DNA of 64,000 nt, taken from the NCBI GenBank assembly GCA_963746465.1, contig CAVVAY010000007.1, positions 620,001 to 684,000 on the forward strand, read 5' to 3'. This DNA is from CAVVAY01 sp963746465. Lineage in GTDB: Bacteria > Actinomycetota > Actinomycetes > JACCUZ01. The position numbers and the translations under genes were made by a program. The notes under the pieces are model-generated. The model ran no database searches. It was not told the origin of the DNA and saw nothing but the letters and a program-made list of their open reading frames with translations. Shown here piece after piece: positions 1 through 8,511 of the stretch; position 1 is the stretch's first letter; each line of letters starts with the position of its first letter.

Positions 1-192
1 GGTACGCCGGGCAGCGCGCGCCGTCCTCGACGCGGAGCCCGGCGTGGGCCTCGACTACCTCGCGCTGGTCGAGACAGTCACGCTGACTGAGGTGCCGGAC
101 GGCGCGACCGGCCGGCGCTGCTGGCGGTGGCCGCCCGGGTCGGGAGCACCCGGCTGATCGACAACGTCGCCGTCTCCCTCGGCGGCGCGTGA
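1..192 (+). CDS. panC: Pantothenate synthetase, C-terminal part, frameshifted
   Basis: This is the 3' end of a gene cut by the window edge. PanC joins pantoate and beta-alanine to make pantothenate. Frame 2 reads a typical PanC stretch with GLDYLALV (bases 50-73) and EVPDGATG (to base 112). The family's usual C-terminus, PALLAVAARVGSTRLIDN, then continues in frame 1 from base 112 to the TGA at 190-192. One base therefore appears to be missing in the C/G run at about 110-114. This is either a sequencing error or a real frameshift. The stop overlaps the start of the next pantothenate-pathway gene, which supports the assignment. Confidence 0.75.
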
Positions 193-983
193 TGCTGCTC
201 GCCATCGACGTCGGCAACACCCACACGGTGCTCGGGCTCTTCGACGGCGAGGACCTCCTGGAGCACTGGCGGATCGCCACCGAGGCGCACCGCACCGCCG
301 ACGAGATCGCGGTGGTGCTGCACGGGCTGCTGGCGCAGCACCCGAGCCGGAACGGTGCCGTGGTCGACGGAATCGCGCTGTGCTCGACCGTGCCGTCGGT
401 GCTGCACGAGATGCGTGACATGTGCCGTCGTTACTACGGCGACGTGCCGGCCGTGGTGGTCGAGCCGGGAGTCCGCACCGGCGTACCGGTGCTGACCGAC
501 AACCCCAAGGAGGTCGGCACCGACCGGGTGGTCAACGCACTGGCGGCCGTGGAGATGTTCGGCGGGCCCTGCGTCGTGGTCGACTTCGGCACCGCCACCA
601 CCTTCGACGCCGTGTCGGCCAAGGGTGAGTACCTCGGCGGCGCCATCGCGCCCGGCATCGAGATCTCGGTCGAGGCGCTGGGCGCCCGGGGTGCTCAGCT
701 GCGCCGGGTCGAGCTGGCCCGGCCGCGGTCGGTCATCGGCCGGAGCACCGTCGAGGCCCTGCAGGCCGGCATCCTCTACGGCTTCGCCGGTCAGGTCGAC
801 GGCGTCGTGACCCGGATGGTCGCCGAGCTTGTCGGCCCGGACGGAGACCCCGACGACGTCACGGTGATCGCGACCGGCGGGTTGGCGACCCTGGTCCTCG
901 ACGAGGCCACCGTGATCGACGTGCACGAGCCGTGGCTCACGCTGGTCGGCCTGCGGATGGTCTTCGAGCGCAACCCGGCCTGA
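192..983 (+). CDS. coaX: Type III pantothenate kinase
   Basis: Phosphorylates pantothenate, the first step of coenzyme A synthesis, in the cytosol. The 263-residue protein shows the type III signatures: DVGNTHT at residues 6-12 (phosphate binding), GTDRVVNA at 109-116 (with the expected catalytic Asp), DFGTATTFD at 131-139 and GGAIAPGI at 149-156. Length is normal for the family. Starts overlap the panC stop: GTG at 189 gives a GTGA overlap and ATG at 192 gives TGATG, and both are plausible. It follows panC directly, so the two pantothenate steps are probably co-translated. Confidence 0.95.
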   Translation: MLLAIDVGNTHTVLGLFDGEDLLEHWRIATEAHRTADEIAVVLHGLLAQHPSRNGAVVDGIALCSTVPSVLHEMRDMCRRYYGDVPAVVVEPGVRTGVPVLTDNPKEVGTDRVVNALAAVEMFGGPCVVVDFGTATTFDAVSAKGEYLGGAIAPGIEISVEALGARGAQLRRVELARPRSVIGRSTVEALQAGILYGFAGQVDGVVTRMVAELVGPDGDPDDVTVIATGGLATLVLDEATVIDVHEPWLTLVGLRMVFERNPA

Positions 984-1013
984 ACGCCGGGGAAGAGGGC
1001 CTCCGGCGGTCGG

Positions 1014-1019
1014 TAGCCT
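1014..1019 (+). promoter_or_regulatory. Putative -10 element for leaderless lysS
   Basis: TAGCCT lies exactly 6 nt before the GTG start at 1026, and no Shine-Dalgarno sequence precedes that GTG. Transcription would begin at or next to the start codon. No convincing -35 is visible. Confidence 0.45.
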
Positions 1020-1025
1020 GGGCAG

Positions 1026-2531
1026 GTGAGCGACGAGAGCGGGCCGACGTACGACGAGCTGCCGGAGCAGATGCGCGTACGCCGGGAGAAGCTCGACCGG
1101 ATGCGCGACCGCGGCGTCGAGCCCTACCCGGTGACGTTCCCCCGGACCACCACGCTGGCCGACCTGCGCGCGGCGCACCCCGACCTGGAGATCGACAGCC
1201 GCACCGGCCACCGGGTCGGCGTCGCCGGTCGCATCGTGCTCTCCCGCAGCGGCGGGAAGCTCTGCTTCGCCACGCTGCGCGACGGCACCGGTGAGGTGCA
1301 GGTGATGCTGTCGCTCGACGAGGTGGGCGACGAGGCGCTCGCGCAGTGGAAGTCCGACGTCGACCTCGGCGACCACGTCGGCATCGAGGGCGAGGTGATC
1401 AGCTCGCGGCGGGGCGAGCTGTCGGTTCTCGCGTCCAGCTGGACCATGCTGGCCAAGGCGTTGCGTCCGCTGCCGGACAAGCACAAGGGCCTCACCGACC
1501 CGGAGGCGCGGGTCCGGCTGCGCTACGTCGACATGGCGGTCAACGCCGACTCGCGGCAGATGGTGCGCAACCGGGCGACCGTGCTGCGCTCGGTGCGGGA
1601 CACCTTGCACCGGCACGACTTCCTCGAGGTCGAGACACCGCTGCTGCAGCCGCTGCACGGCGGCGCGGCTGCCCGGCCATTCACGACGCACCTGAACGCC
1701 TTCGACCAGCCGATGTACCTGCGCATCGCGATCGAGCTGTACCTCAAGCGGCTCACCGTCGGCGGCCTGGACCGGGTCTACGAGATCGGCCGCAACTTCC
1801 GCAACGAGGGCGTCGACTCCACGCACAGCCCGGAGTTCACCATGCTGGAGGTCTACGAGGCCTACGGCGACTACGGGACGATGGCCACCCTGACCCGGGA
1901 GATCGTGCTGGACGCCGCACGGGCGCTGGGCAGCACGGTGGTGCCGGACGGCCACGGCGGCGAGATCGACCTGGACGCCGAGTGGGTGCACCTGCCGATC
2001 CTCGACGCGGTCTCGGCCGCGGTCGGTGAGGAGGTCGACGTCGAGACGACGCCCGAGGTGCTGCGCAAGATCGCCGACCGGCACGACGTCGCCGTCAAGC
2101 CGACCTGGGGTGCCGCCGAGATCGTCGTCGAGCTCTACGAGCAGCTGGTCGAGGACAACCTGGTGCAGCCGACCTTCGTCACCGACTACCCGGCGGCGGT
2201 CAAGCCGCTGGCCAAGCCGCACCGGTCCAAGCCCGGCCTGGTCGAGGCCTGGGACCTCATCATCGGCGGCGTCGAGCTGGCGCCGGCGTACTCCGAGCTG
2301 AACGACCCGGTCGAGCAGCGCCGCCGCTTGGTGGAGCAGTCGCTCAAGGCGGCCGGGGGCGACCCCGAGGCGATGCAGCTGGACGAGGACTTCCTGCGCG
2401 CGATGGAGTTCGGCATGCCGCCACAGGGCGGGATGGGGCTGGGCATCGACCGGCTGATCCGGCTCCTCACCGGTGTCACCTCGCTGCGCGACACGATCGC
2501 CTTCCCGCTGCTCAAGCCCGAGGGGAGCTGA
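1026..2531 (+). CDS. lysS: Lysyl-tRNA synthetase, class II
   Basis: Charges tRNA-Lys. The 501-residue protein has an N-terminal OB-fold anticodon-binding region (about 60-150), then the class II core: motif 1 around FLEVETPLLQPL, motif 2 around RNFRNEGVDSTHSPEF (256-271) and motif 3 GMGLGIDR (469-476). Length is normal. The sequence after motif 1 (GGAAARPFTTHLNAF) matches the LysRS substrate loop. Start is GTG 1026 with a -10-like hexamer 6 nt upstream, so the mRNA may be leaderless. The block coaX-lysS-lsr2-clpC is a familiar actinobacterial arrangement. Confidence 0.95.
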   Translation: MSDESGPTYDELPEQMRVRREKLDRMRDRGVEPYPVTFPRTTTLADLRAAHPDLEIDSRTGHRVGVAGRIVLSRSGGKLCFATLRDGTGEVQVMLSLDEVGDEALAQWKSDVDLGDHVGIEGEVISSRRGELSVLASSWTMLAKALRPLPDKHKGLTDPEARVRLRYVDMAVNADSRQMVRNRATVLRSVRDTLHRHDFLEVETPLLQPLHGGAAARPFTTHLNAFDQPMYLRIAIELYLKRLTVGGLDRVYEIGRNFRNEGVDSTHSPEFTMLEVYEAYGDYGTMATLTREIVLDAARALGSTVVPDGHGGEIDLDAEWVHLPILDAVSAAVGEEVDVETTPEVLRKIADRHDVAVKPTWGAAEIVVELYEQLVEDNLVQPTFVTDYPAAVKPLAKPHRSKPGLVEAWDLIIGGVELAPAYSELNDPVEQRRRLVEQSLKAAGGDPEAMQLDEDFLRAMEFGMPPQGGMGLGIDRLIRLLTGVTSLRDTIAFPLLKPEGS

Positions 2532-2534
2532 GCG

Positions 2535-2645
2535 GTGGACGTCCTGGCCGCCCTGCTGCCGCCGGTCGTGGTCGGCGCTGCATTCGTCGCGATCGCCATT
2601 GCGGTGAAAAGACGGGCCGACGCCGAGGACAAAGACGAGCGGTGA
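2535..2645 (+). CDS. 36-residue single-pass membrane peptide
   Basis: A short frame beginning at GTG 2535, three bases after the lysS stop. It encodes VDVLAALLPPVVVGAAFVAI and continues to a charged tail KRRADAEDKDER. The layout is one hydrophobic helix (about residues 4-24) followed by a basic then acidic cytoplasmic tail, as in real small membrane proteins. The tight spacing to lysS suggests co-translation. I do not recognise a family and infer no function. It could be a chance frame, but the clean helix-plus-charged-tail layout argues against that. Confidence 0.55.
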   Translation: MDVLAALLPPVVVGAAFVAIAIAVKRRADAEDKDER

Positions 2646-2756
2646 AATGCCGTGTCATTTACGCAATAGCGCGCCGAAATCCGCCGTACCGACCATTGCA
2701 TTTCGCTTTCCCGTGCATTCTGCTTTAGGATCGGCGGACATTCCCTGCCGAACCTC
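2646..2756 (+). promoter_or_regulatory. AT-enriched control region of lsr2
   Basis: The stretch between the small ORF and the lsr2 Shine-Dalgarno is visibly richer in A/T than the flanking genes, with runs such as TCATTTACG, CATTGCATTTCG and TGCTTTAGGAT. Lsr2 proteins bind AT-rich DNA, so autoregulation is plausible. I could not fix -35 and -10 boxes with proper spacing. Confidence 0.35.
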
Positions 2757-2768
2757 GAGGAGAATTCC

Positions 2769-3104
2769 ATGGCCCAGAAAGTCCAGGTCATCCTGGTCGA
2801 CGACATCGACGGCGGCGCCGCCGACGAGACCGTGTCCTTCTCTCTCGACGGGGTCTCCTACGAGATCGACCTGAGCACGAAGAACGCGGCTTCCTTCCGC
2901 GACGGCCTGGCCCAGTACGTCGGCACCGCCCGCAAGGTGGGCAGTCGCTCCGGCGGCCGCGGCCCGACCCGGCGCCGTTCCTCCGGCGGAGACAACCGCA
3001 CCGCGCAGATCCGGGAATGGGCCCGGTCCAACGGCCACGCCGTGAACGAGCGCGGCCGCATTTCCGCGAAGGTCGTCGAGGCCTACGACAAGGCCCACGC
3101 CTGA
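2769..3104 (+). CDS. lsr2: Lsr2 nucleoid-associated protein
   Basis: H-NS-like xenogeneic silencer of actinobacteria: it bridges DNA and represses AT-rich, often acquired genes. The 111-residue protein has the N-terminal dimerisation domain (MAQKVQVILVDDIDGG, then YEIDLS), a basic linker (about 55-75) and the C-terminal DNA-binding domain with the RGR minor-groove motif at residues 96-98 (NERGRIS). A strong Shine-Dalgarno, GAGGAGA at 2757-2763, sits 5 nt before the ATG. A hairpin terminator follows. The upstream region is AT-enriched, so self-regulation is possible. Confidence 0.97.
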   Translation: MAQKVQVILVDDIDGGAADETVSFSLDGVSYEIDLSTKNAASFRDGLAQYVGTARKVGSRSGGRGPTRRRSSGGDNRTAQIREWARSNGHAVNERGRISAKVVEAYDKAHA

Positions 3105-3136
3105 CCTTCTGGAATCGACCACGTAAAGCACGCCGG

Positions 3137-3176
3137 CGGACGCCTCAACACGCATGCACGCGTGCCGGGGCGTCCG
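3137..3176. terminator. Hairpin terminator between lsr2 and a convergent VOC gene
   Basis: CGGACGCC (3137-3144) pairs with GGCGTCCG (3169-3176). Inside, CACGC and GCGTG pair around the loop ATGCAC. The strong two-part stem lies between convergent genes and could stop transcription from both sides. There is no long T tract. Confidence 0.6.
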
Positions 3177-3207
3177 TTCACGTGCTGAGGCGAGAACGGC
3201 AGGACGC

Positions 3208-3570
3208 TCAGGGCTGGTCGGCGACCAGGCAGAACAGGTTGCCCTCGGGGTCGGCCAGGGTCCGCCAGACGGCGCCGCCCTGCTCGTGCTCCTCGACCAG
3301 CCGGGCACCGAGGCCCACGGCCCGCTCGACCGCGGTCGGCAGATCAGCGCCGGTCGGCACGTGCAGGTCGAGGTGCAGCGTGTTCTTCGCCGGCCGGGGG
3401 TCCTCGGTGCGCTGCAGCACCACCCGGGGCTGCCCAGGGGTCATCGGCTGCAGCCCGACGTACTGCTGCCACCGGCCGCGGACCTGGACCCCGAGCAGCC
3501 CGGTCCAGAAGGCACTCATCAGGTCGAGGTCGTGGCAGTCGATCGTCACGGCGTCCCAGCGCAGCTCCAT
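3208..3570 (-). CDS. VOC (glyoxalase-like) family protein
   Basis: A 120-residue protein of the vicinal-oxygen-chelate fold. It begins MELRWDAVTIDCHDLDLMSAFW and carries NTLHLDLHVPTG and the end motif ADPEGNLFCLV, typical of actinobacterial Glyoxalase_6-type proteins. These are small cytosolic dimers, some metalloenzymes and some binding proteins, so the substrate is not predictable. It is divergent from a second VOC gene at 3657, and a 7-bp inverted repeat lies between them. Its C-terminus faces lsr2 across a hairpin. Confidence 0.85.
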   Translation of the reverse strand: MELRWDAVTIDCHDLDLMSAFWTGLLGVQVRGRWQQYVGLQPMTPGQPRVVLQRTEDPRPAKNTLHLDLHVPTGADLPTAVERAVGLGARLVEEHEQGGAVWRTLADPEGNLFCLVADQP

Positions 3571-3579
3571 GGAGGCAGT

Positions 3580-3619
3580 GTGACCCAGCCCGATGACTTC
3601 CGGGCAGCTCCCGGGTCAC
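3580..3619. repeat. Inverted repeat between divergent VOC genes
   Basis: GTGACCC at 3580-3586 and GGGTCAC at 3613-3619 form a perfect 7-bp inverted repeat with 26 bases between. It lies in the short divergent promoter region, so a shared operator is possible but unproven. Confidence 0.3.
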
Positions 3620-3656
3620 CATGAGAGACAGCAGACGACGAGACGAGGAGATCCAG

Positions 3657-4037
3657 ATGTTCGGCGACAGCGAGGCATTCAGCGGGTTCGCGGTGAAGGA
3701 CGTCGACGCGGCGGTCGACTTCTACGCGAACACGCTCGGGCTCTCCCTCGACCGGGACGACCCGATGCCCGGCCTGATCCGGCTGCACATCGCCGGCAGC
3801 CGCGACGTGCTGGTCTACGCCAAGCCGGACCACGTCCCCGCCACCTTCACCGTGCTCAACTTCCCGGTGGCCGACATCGACGCCGCGGTCGACCAGCTCG
3901 CCGCGAAGGGCGTGACCTTCGAGCGCTACGACGGGATGGACGCCGACGAGAAGGGCATCATGCGCAGCGGCGGCCCGGCGATCGCCTGGTTCACCGACCC
4001 GTCCGGCAACATCTTCTCCGTCCTGCAGCAGGGCTGA
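3657..4037 (+). CDS. VOC (glyoxalase-like) family protein
   Basis: A 126-residue protein with the VOC pattern: FAVKDVDAAVDFYANTLGL near the N-terminus, TVLNFPVADIDAAVDQLAAKG in the middle, and FTDPSGNIFSVLQ at the end. The repeated beta-alpha-beta layout and terminal DPSGN motif are typical. Start is ATG 3657 because GAGGAG (3645-3650) lies 6 nt upstream; an in-frame ATG at 3621 has no such site. It is not a close copy of the divergent VOC neighbour. Substrate unknown. It converges on lutC with 7 nt between stops. Confidence 0.87.
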   Translation: MFGDSEAFSGFAVKDVDAAVDFYANTLGLSLDRDDPMPGLIRLHIAGSRDVLVYAKPDHVPATFTVLNFPVADIDAAVDQLAAKGVTFERYDGMDADEKGIMRSGGPAIAWFTDPSGNIFSVLQQG

Positions 4038-4044
4038 CTCGCGG

Positions 4045-4663
4045 TCAGGTCACCAGCACGACCGACAGGGTCCGGGGGCCGTGGACGCCCTCGACCCGGT
4101 CGAGCTCGATGTCGCTGGTGGCCGACGGTCCGCTGACGAACGTCGTCGGCCGGGTGGCGTCCAGCCTGGCCAGCATCTCCGGCACGGTCTGCACCACCTG
4201 GTCGGCCCGCACCACGCACACATGGACGTCCGGCACCAGGCTGATCGCCCGGCGGCCCTGGTCCGGCTCGCCGTCGAGCACGATCGTGCCGGTCTCGGCA
4301 CAGGCCACCCGGCACGCGGTGACGACGGCAGCGAAACCGGTCCAGGTCGTACGCCGACAGCGTGCCGTCATCGGCCTGGCCCTGCCGCGCCCACGTCGTG
4401 GGCAGGTCCGGCGGCAGCAGCACCGGCCCGGCCTCGGCCCCGGCCGCAGCCAGCGCCTCGGCCACCGCCGTGCGCAGGTCCTTCACAGCTGTCCGGCGTA
4501 CCGCCGCCCGGTAGTCGACCAGTCGGTCCTCCAGCAGGTCGAGCAACGCGGCCGAGCCCGGCTCTGTCCCACCCGCCTGCCGGTAGTCGCGGGCCGGTTC
4601 GACCACCTCGGCGCCGGCGCGGGCCGCCCGGATCCGGCCGAGGACGTCGTCCCGGGCGCTCAC
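4045..4663 (-). CDS. lutC: Lactate utilization protein LutC (LUD domain), frameshifted
   Basis: Third gene of lutABC, which oxidises L-lactate to pyruvate. The frame from GTG 4663 reads VSARDDVLGRIRAARA to LSAYDLDRF, then runs out of the family pattern. The expected continuation, AAVVTACRVACAETGTIVLD to the stop at 4045, is in the next frame. One extra base in the AAA run at 4334-4336 (TTT on the coding strand) explains this, and the span of 619 nt is one more than a multiple of three. The start overlaps the lutB stop (GTGA). Either a homopolymer error or a recent inactivation. Confidence 0.8.
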
Positions 4664-6156
4664 GACGACCGCCCCCGGGTGCGGGCCCACCACTCGCGGA
4701 ACGTCTCGGGCGGGGGAGCGGGCGCGTCGCGGCTCGACGTCCAGGCCGACAGCGGTGGGGGAAGGGACCGCAGCCTGCCGCGCCGGGCGACGAGGCGGCC
4801 GAGCCGGCTGACCCGCTCGGCGCGGGCGAACCGGCCCGGGTCGGACATCACCCAGGACGCCGCCGCCATCGCGACCGCCTCCGCCGTCGGGACGCGCGAG
4901 GCTGCCCGCCGCTCCTCGACGTGCTTGCCGCGCAGGTGCACCAGGAGTGCCGGGATGTCGATCCGCACCGGGCAGGCGTCGAAGCAGGCACCGCACAGCG
5001 ACGACGCGTACGGCAGCGAGGAGTTGTCCTCGACGCCCGTGAGCTGCGGGGAGAGCACGGCGCCGATCGGCCCGGGGTAGACCGAGCCGTACGCGTGCCC
5101 GCCGGTGCGCTCGTAGACCGGGCAGACGTTCATGCAGGCGCTGCACTTGATGCAGTGCAGCACCTCGCGCCCGACCTCGTCGGCGAGAGTCGCCGCGCGG
5201 CCGTTGTCCAGCAGGACCAGATGGAAGTGTCGTGGCCCGTCGACCACGCCGTCCTTGCTGTGCACGCCGGTCCACGCCGAGGTGTACGGGTTCATCCGCT
5301 CGCCGGTCGACGACCGCGGGAGCAGCTGGAGGAACACCTCGAGGTCGCGCCAGGTCGGAACCACCTTCTCGACGCCCATCACCGTGATCAGCGTCTCGGG
5401 CAGGGTCAGGCACATCCGTCCGTTGCCCTCGGACTCGACGACCAGCAGTGTGCCGGACTCGGCGACGGCGAAGTTCGCGCCGCTCACCCCGACCTTGGCG
5501 GTGAGGAACTTCTTCCGCAGGTAGGAGCGCGCGGCCATGGCCAGCAGCCGAGGGTCGTCGGTGAGGTCCGGGTCGACACCGGCCATCTCGCGGAGGAAGA
5601 TCTCGCGGATCTCGGCCCGGTTCCGGTGGATGGCGGGCACCAGGATGTGCGACGGCTTGTCGTGGCCCAGCTGCACGATGAGCTCGGCGAGGTCGGTCTC
5701 GTACGCCGTGATGCCGGCGTCCGCGAGCGCCTCGTTGAGCCCGATCTCCTGGGTCACCATCGACTTGACCTTCACGACCTCGGACTCACCGGTGTCCTGG
5801 ACCAGCCGGGTCACGATCGCGTTGGCCTCGTTGGCGTCCCGCGCCCAGTGCACGACCCCGCCGCGCGCCGTGACCTCCTGCTCAAGCCGCTCCAGGTGCT
5901 CGTCCAGGCGGGCCATCGTCGCGGCCTTGACCTGCTGACCGGCCAGCCGCAGCTCCTCCCAGTCGGGCACCTCCGCGACGACCTTCGCGCGCTTGGCCCG
6001 GATCGTCTGGGTCGCGTGCCCGATGTTGCGGCGCAGCTGGGTGTCCGCCAGCGCGATGCGCGCCGCGGCCGGGAAGGGTCCGTCCTGCCGCAGCTGACCC
6101 ACCCCGCGCGGCGCGTAGGCCGGCATGCCGAGGAACGTGCCGCCTGACGGGCTCAC
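4660..6156 (-). CDS. lutB: Lactate utilization iron-sulfur protein LutB
   Basis: Iron-sulfur subunit of the L-lactate oxidation complex. The 498-residue protein has an LUD-type N-terminal region and two ferredoxin-like cysteine clusters, CIKCSACMNVCPVYERTGGH and CGACFDACPVRIDIP, for two [4Fe-4S] centres. The C-terminal region after the second cluster is Arg-rich and ends REWWARTRGRSS. Start GTG 6156 overlaps the lutA stop (GTGA), and its own stop overlaps the lutC start in the same way, so the three are one translationally coupled operon. Length is slightly over the usual size. Confidence 0.93.
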   Translation of the reverse strand: MSPSGGTFLGMPAYAPRGVGQLRQDGPFPAAARIALADTQLRRNIGHATQTIRAKRAKVVAEVPDWEELRLAGQQVKAATMARLDEHLERLEQEVTARGGVVHWARDANEANAIVTRLVQDTGESEVVKVKSMVTQEIGLNEALADAGITAYETDLAELIVQLGHDKPSHILVPAIHRNRAEIREIFLREMAGVDPDLTDDPRLLAMAARSYLRKKFLTAKVGVSGANFAVAESGTLLVVESEGNGRMCLTLPETLITVMGVEKVVPTWRDLEVFLQLLPRSSTGERMNPYTSAWTGVHSKDGVVDGPRHFHLVLLDNGRAATLADEVGREVLHCIKCSACMNVCPVYERTGGHAYGSVYPGPIGAVLSPQLTGVEDNSSLPYASSLCGACFDACPVRIDIPALLVHLRGKHVEERRAASRVPTAEAVAMAAASWVMSDPGRFARAERVSRLGRLVARRGRLRSLPPPLSAWTSSRDAPAPPPETFREWWARTRGRSS

Positions 6157-6902
6157 AGGGTCACCACCGGGTCGTCCTCGGTCGAGGCCAGGATCTCGGC
6201 CAGGTGCAGAGTGCGGGTCCCGGTGCGCAGCCGGGACAGGCCGCCGCCGATGTGCATCAGGCAGGACGCGTCGCCGGCAGAGACCACCTCCGCACCGGTG
6301 CTCAGGACGTGGCGCATCTTGTCGGCCAGCATCGCGGTCGACGTGTCCGCGTTCTTGATCGCGAACGTGCCGCCGAACCCGCAGCACTGGTCGGCGTCGG
6401 GCAGCTCGACCAGGTCGATGCCGCGCACGGCCCGCAGCAGTCGCAGCGGCTTGTCCTGGACCCCCAGCATCCGCAGCGAGTGGCAGGTCGGGTGGTAGGT
6501 CACCCGGTGCGGGAAGTGCGCTCCCACGTCCTCGATGCCCAGCACGTCGACCAGCAGCTCGGACAGCTCGTAGGTGCACGCGGCGACCGCTGCTGCCCGG
6601 TCAGCCAGCGTGGTGTCCCCGGCGCGCCGGGCGACCATCGCGTGCTGGTGCCGCACGGAGCCGACGCAGGAGCCGGACGGTGCCACCACGACGTCGTACG
6701 GCTCGAAGACCTCGACATGGTGGCGCACCAGGGGCAGCGCCTCGCGCTGGTAGCCGGTGTTCGTGTGCATCTGTCCGCAGCAGGTCTGCCGGTCCGGGAA
6801 CACCACCTCGTGCCCCAGCCGCTCGAGGACGCGCACCGTGGCCTGGCCGACCGAGGGGAAGAGCCCGTCGGCCAGGCAGGTCACGAACAGCGCTATCCGC
6901 AT
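6153..6902 (-). CDS. lutA: Lactate utilization protein LutA (CCG-domain)
   Basis: First gene of lutABC. The 249-residue protein has the two CCG cysteine-rich domains of the LutA/GlcF class: TCCGQMHTNTGYQ near residue 41 and CCGFGGTFAIKNADTS near 172, plus the conserved PSGSCVGSVR and YHPTCHSLRMLG. With LutB and LutC it should transfer electrons from lactate to the quinone pool. The start ATG 6902 has no obvious Shine-Dalgarno. A TTGACA on the same strand lies about 32 bases upstream (6934-6939), but I see no matching -10. It is divergent from a PAP2 gene. Confidence 0.93.
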   Translation of the reverse strand: MRIALFVTCLADGLFPSVGQATVRVLERLGHEVVFPDRQTCCGQMHTNTGYQREALPLVRHHVEVFEPYDVVVAPSGSCVGSVRHQHAMVARRAGDTTLADRAAAVAACTYELSELLVDVLGIEDVGAHFPHRVTYHPTCHSLRMLGVQDKPLRLLRAVRGIDLVELPDADQCCGFGGTFAIKNADTSTAMLADKMRHVLSTGAEVVSAGDASCLMHIGGGLSRLRTGTRTLHLAEILASTEDDPVVTL

Positions 6903-7071
6903 CGGAACATGGTCGGCGCCTGCGGGGTCCGGGTGTCAAGACCGCACGCGTGCGTCCCCGGTCCGCTGTCCCCGCAACGGCCGCCCTACCAGACCCTGAG
7001 CCCTGCTCGGGGTCGTCCCAGGGTCCGGTGGGGTGGAAATCCGGATGTCGTTGTCAGAGGGCTCGGCCACC

Positions 7072-7905
7072 ATGGTCGACGTGACCACCGAGGGCGTACT
7101 CACCCGGACCGGCGCGGCGGCGACGCTGACGACGGTGCGTCGGGCTGCCCGCTCGCCGCGGCCGCGGGCCGGCCTCGAGCTCGCATTCCTGGGGCTGCTC
7201 TACGTCGCCTACAGCCTGGCCCGGCTGCTGGCCGACGACGACCCGGTCCGCGCCACGGACAACGCCCACCGGGTGCTGGACCTCGAGCGGGTGCTCCATC
7301 TCGACGTCGAGGTCTGGGCCAACCAGCTGCTCACCGGCCTGCCGGGGCTCTCGCTGGCCACCAGCTACTGGTACTCCGCGCTGCACTACGTGGTGACGCC
7401 GGCTGTCCTGTTCTGGGTGTACCGCCGGCACGCACTGGGCTACCGGCGCGTGCGCAACGTCCTGGTGGGCGCCACCGCGGCCGGTCTGGTCGGTTTCGTC
7501 CTGCTCCCGGTTGCCCCGCCGCGGATGCTGCCGGGCTACACCGACGTCCTGGCCATCACCTCGGTGCACGGCTGGTGGGGGAGCGACGCGAGCGCCCCCA
7601 AGGGTCTCGGCGGCCTCACCAACGAGCTGGCCGCGATGCCCTCGCTGCACGTCGGCTGGGCGCTGTGGTGCGCCTGGGTGGTCTTCCTGTGCACCCGCAA
7701 CACCTGGCTGCGGGCCGCCGCCGCGAGCTACGCCCTCGGCACCGTGCTCGTGGTGGTCGGGACCGCGAACCACTACGTCCTCGACGCCGTCGCCGGTGCC
7801 CTGCTCATCGTGCTGGCCGTGCTGGGCACCCGCCCCCGGATCAGTCGCGGAACGGCTGACCTGGGGGCGGGCGACCAACCGGCTACTGCTTCGCCGTCCA
7901 GCTGA
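7072..7905 (+). CDS. PAP2-superfamily membrane phosphatase (Aur1/Ipt1-like)
   Basis: Multi-pass membrane protein of about 277 residues with the later PAP2 signatures: NELAAMPSLHVGWALW (Pro-Ser-Leu-His, motif 2) and GTANHYVLDAVAG (His-Tyr-x3-Asp, motif 3). The N-terminal KxxxxxxRP motif is not evident, as in inositolphosphotransferase-like members. About five or six hydrophobic helices are visible. Likely acts on lipid phosphates or phospho-lipid carriers at the membrane. The start is uncertain: ATG 7072, ATG 7045 and GTG 7033 are in frame. The C-terminus overlaps the convergent secreted-protein gene by 23 nt. Confidence 0.83.
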   Translation: MVDVTTEGVLTRTGAAATLTTVRRAARSPRPRAGLELAFLGLLYVAYSLARLLADDDPVRATDNAHRVLDLERVLHLDVEVWANQLLTGLPGLSLATSYWYSALHYVVTPAVLFWVYRRHALGYRRVRNVLVGATAAGLVGFVLLPVAPPRMLPGYTDVLAITSVHGWWGSDASAPKGLGGLTNELAAMPSLHVGWALWCAWVVFLCTRNTWLRAAAASYALGTVLVVVGTANHYVLDAVAGALLIVLAVLGTRPRISRGTADLGAGDQPATASPSS

Positions 7906-8398
7906 CCGAGCCGGACGTGCAGGTGTCGGTCACCGCCCCTGCGGCGTCGTGCTCGGTGATCGTGTACGACCAGGTGCCGGAGATCTTCGTCTTCGTCACG
8001 TTGAGACGGCCGGCGATGCGTCCCGAGAAGTCGGTCGTGGTCCCGTCGGCATTGCGCTCGGTGTCCGGGCCGAAGGCGTAGCTGAACTTCCCCTTCTTGG
8101 TGACCGGCATCCGCGGGTACCGGTCCGTGACCAAGCCGCCGTCACCTGACGTGCAGGTCATGTCCAGGACCGTGATCGCGCGGACGATGTGGCGCCGGTC
8201 CGCCGTCATGTCGACCACCAGCGGCCGACCCTGCGGCGTGACGCCGCCGTAGGTGTTCCCGGTGGCGGCGCTGGGTGTGCGGACGCCCGCCGGCGACGCC
8301 CCTGCCACCGGAATCATCGGCGAGCCGATGAGAAGAGCGCCCGCCACCGCTCCCACCGTCGCGATCCGCCATCCCTGAAGGCTCAATCGGTATGTCAT
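7883..8398 (-). CDS. Secreted protein of unknown function
   Basis: A 171-residue protein with a clear signal peptide: MTYRLSLQGWR, then a hydrophobic run to PVAGASPAG. The mature part is rich in beta-forming residues and has two cysteines (DMTCTSGD and DTCTSGSV) that could form a disulfide and sit in similar CTSG contexts. Phrases such as FSGRIAGRLNVTKTKISGTWSYTITEHD look like a small beta-barrel or lipocalin-like repeat, but I recognise no named family. It is alone on its strand and convergent with the PAP2 gene. Confidence 0.75.
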   Translation of the reverse strand: MTYRLSLQGWRIATVGAVAGALLIGSPMIPVAGASPAGVRTPSAATGNTYGGVTPQGRPLVVDMTADRRHIVRAITVLDMTCTSGDGGLVTDRYPRMPVTKKGKFSYAFGPDTERNADGTTTDFSGRIAGRLNVTKTKISGTWSYTITEHDAAGAVTDTCTSGSVSWTAKQ

Positions 8399-8511
8399 CT
8401 GACGCCGCCCTTCACCCCTGTGCCGGCACGGTTCGCGGGCCGGCGCCGCGAAAGCCGGTCGCCCCTTGCGCGACCTGAGTGAACGACGTCGTCCGGGGTT
8501 GCGGGGTTCGG

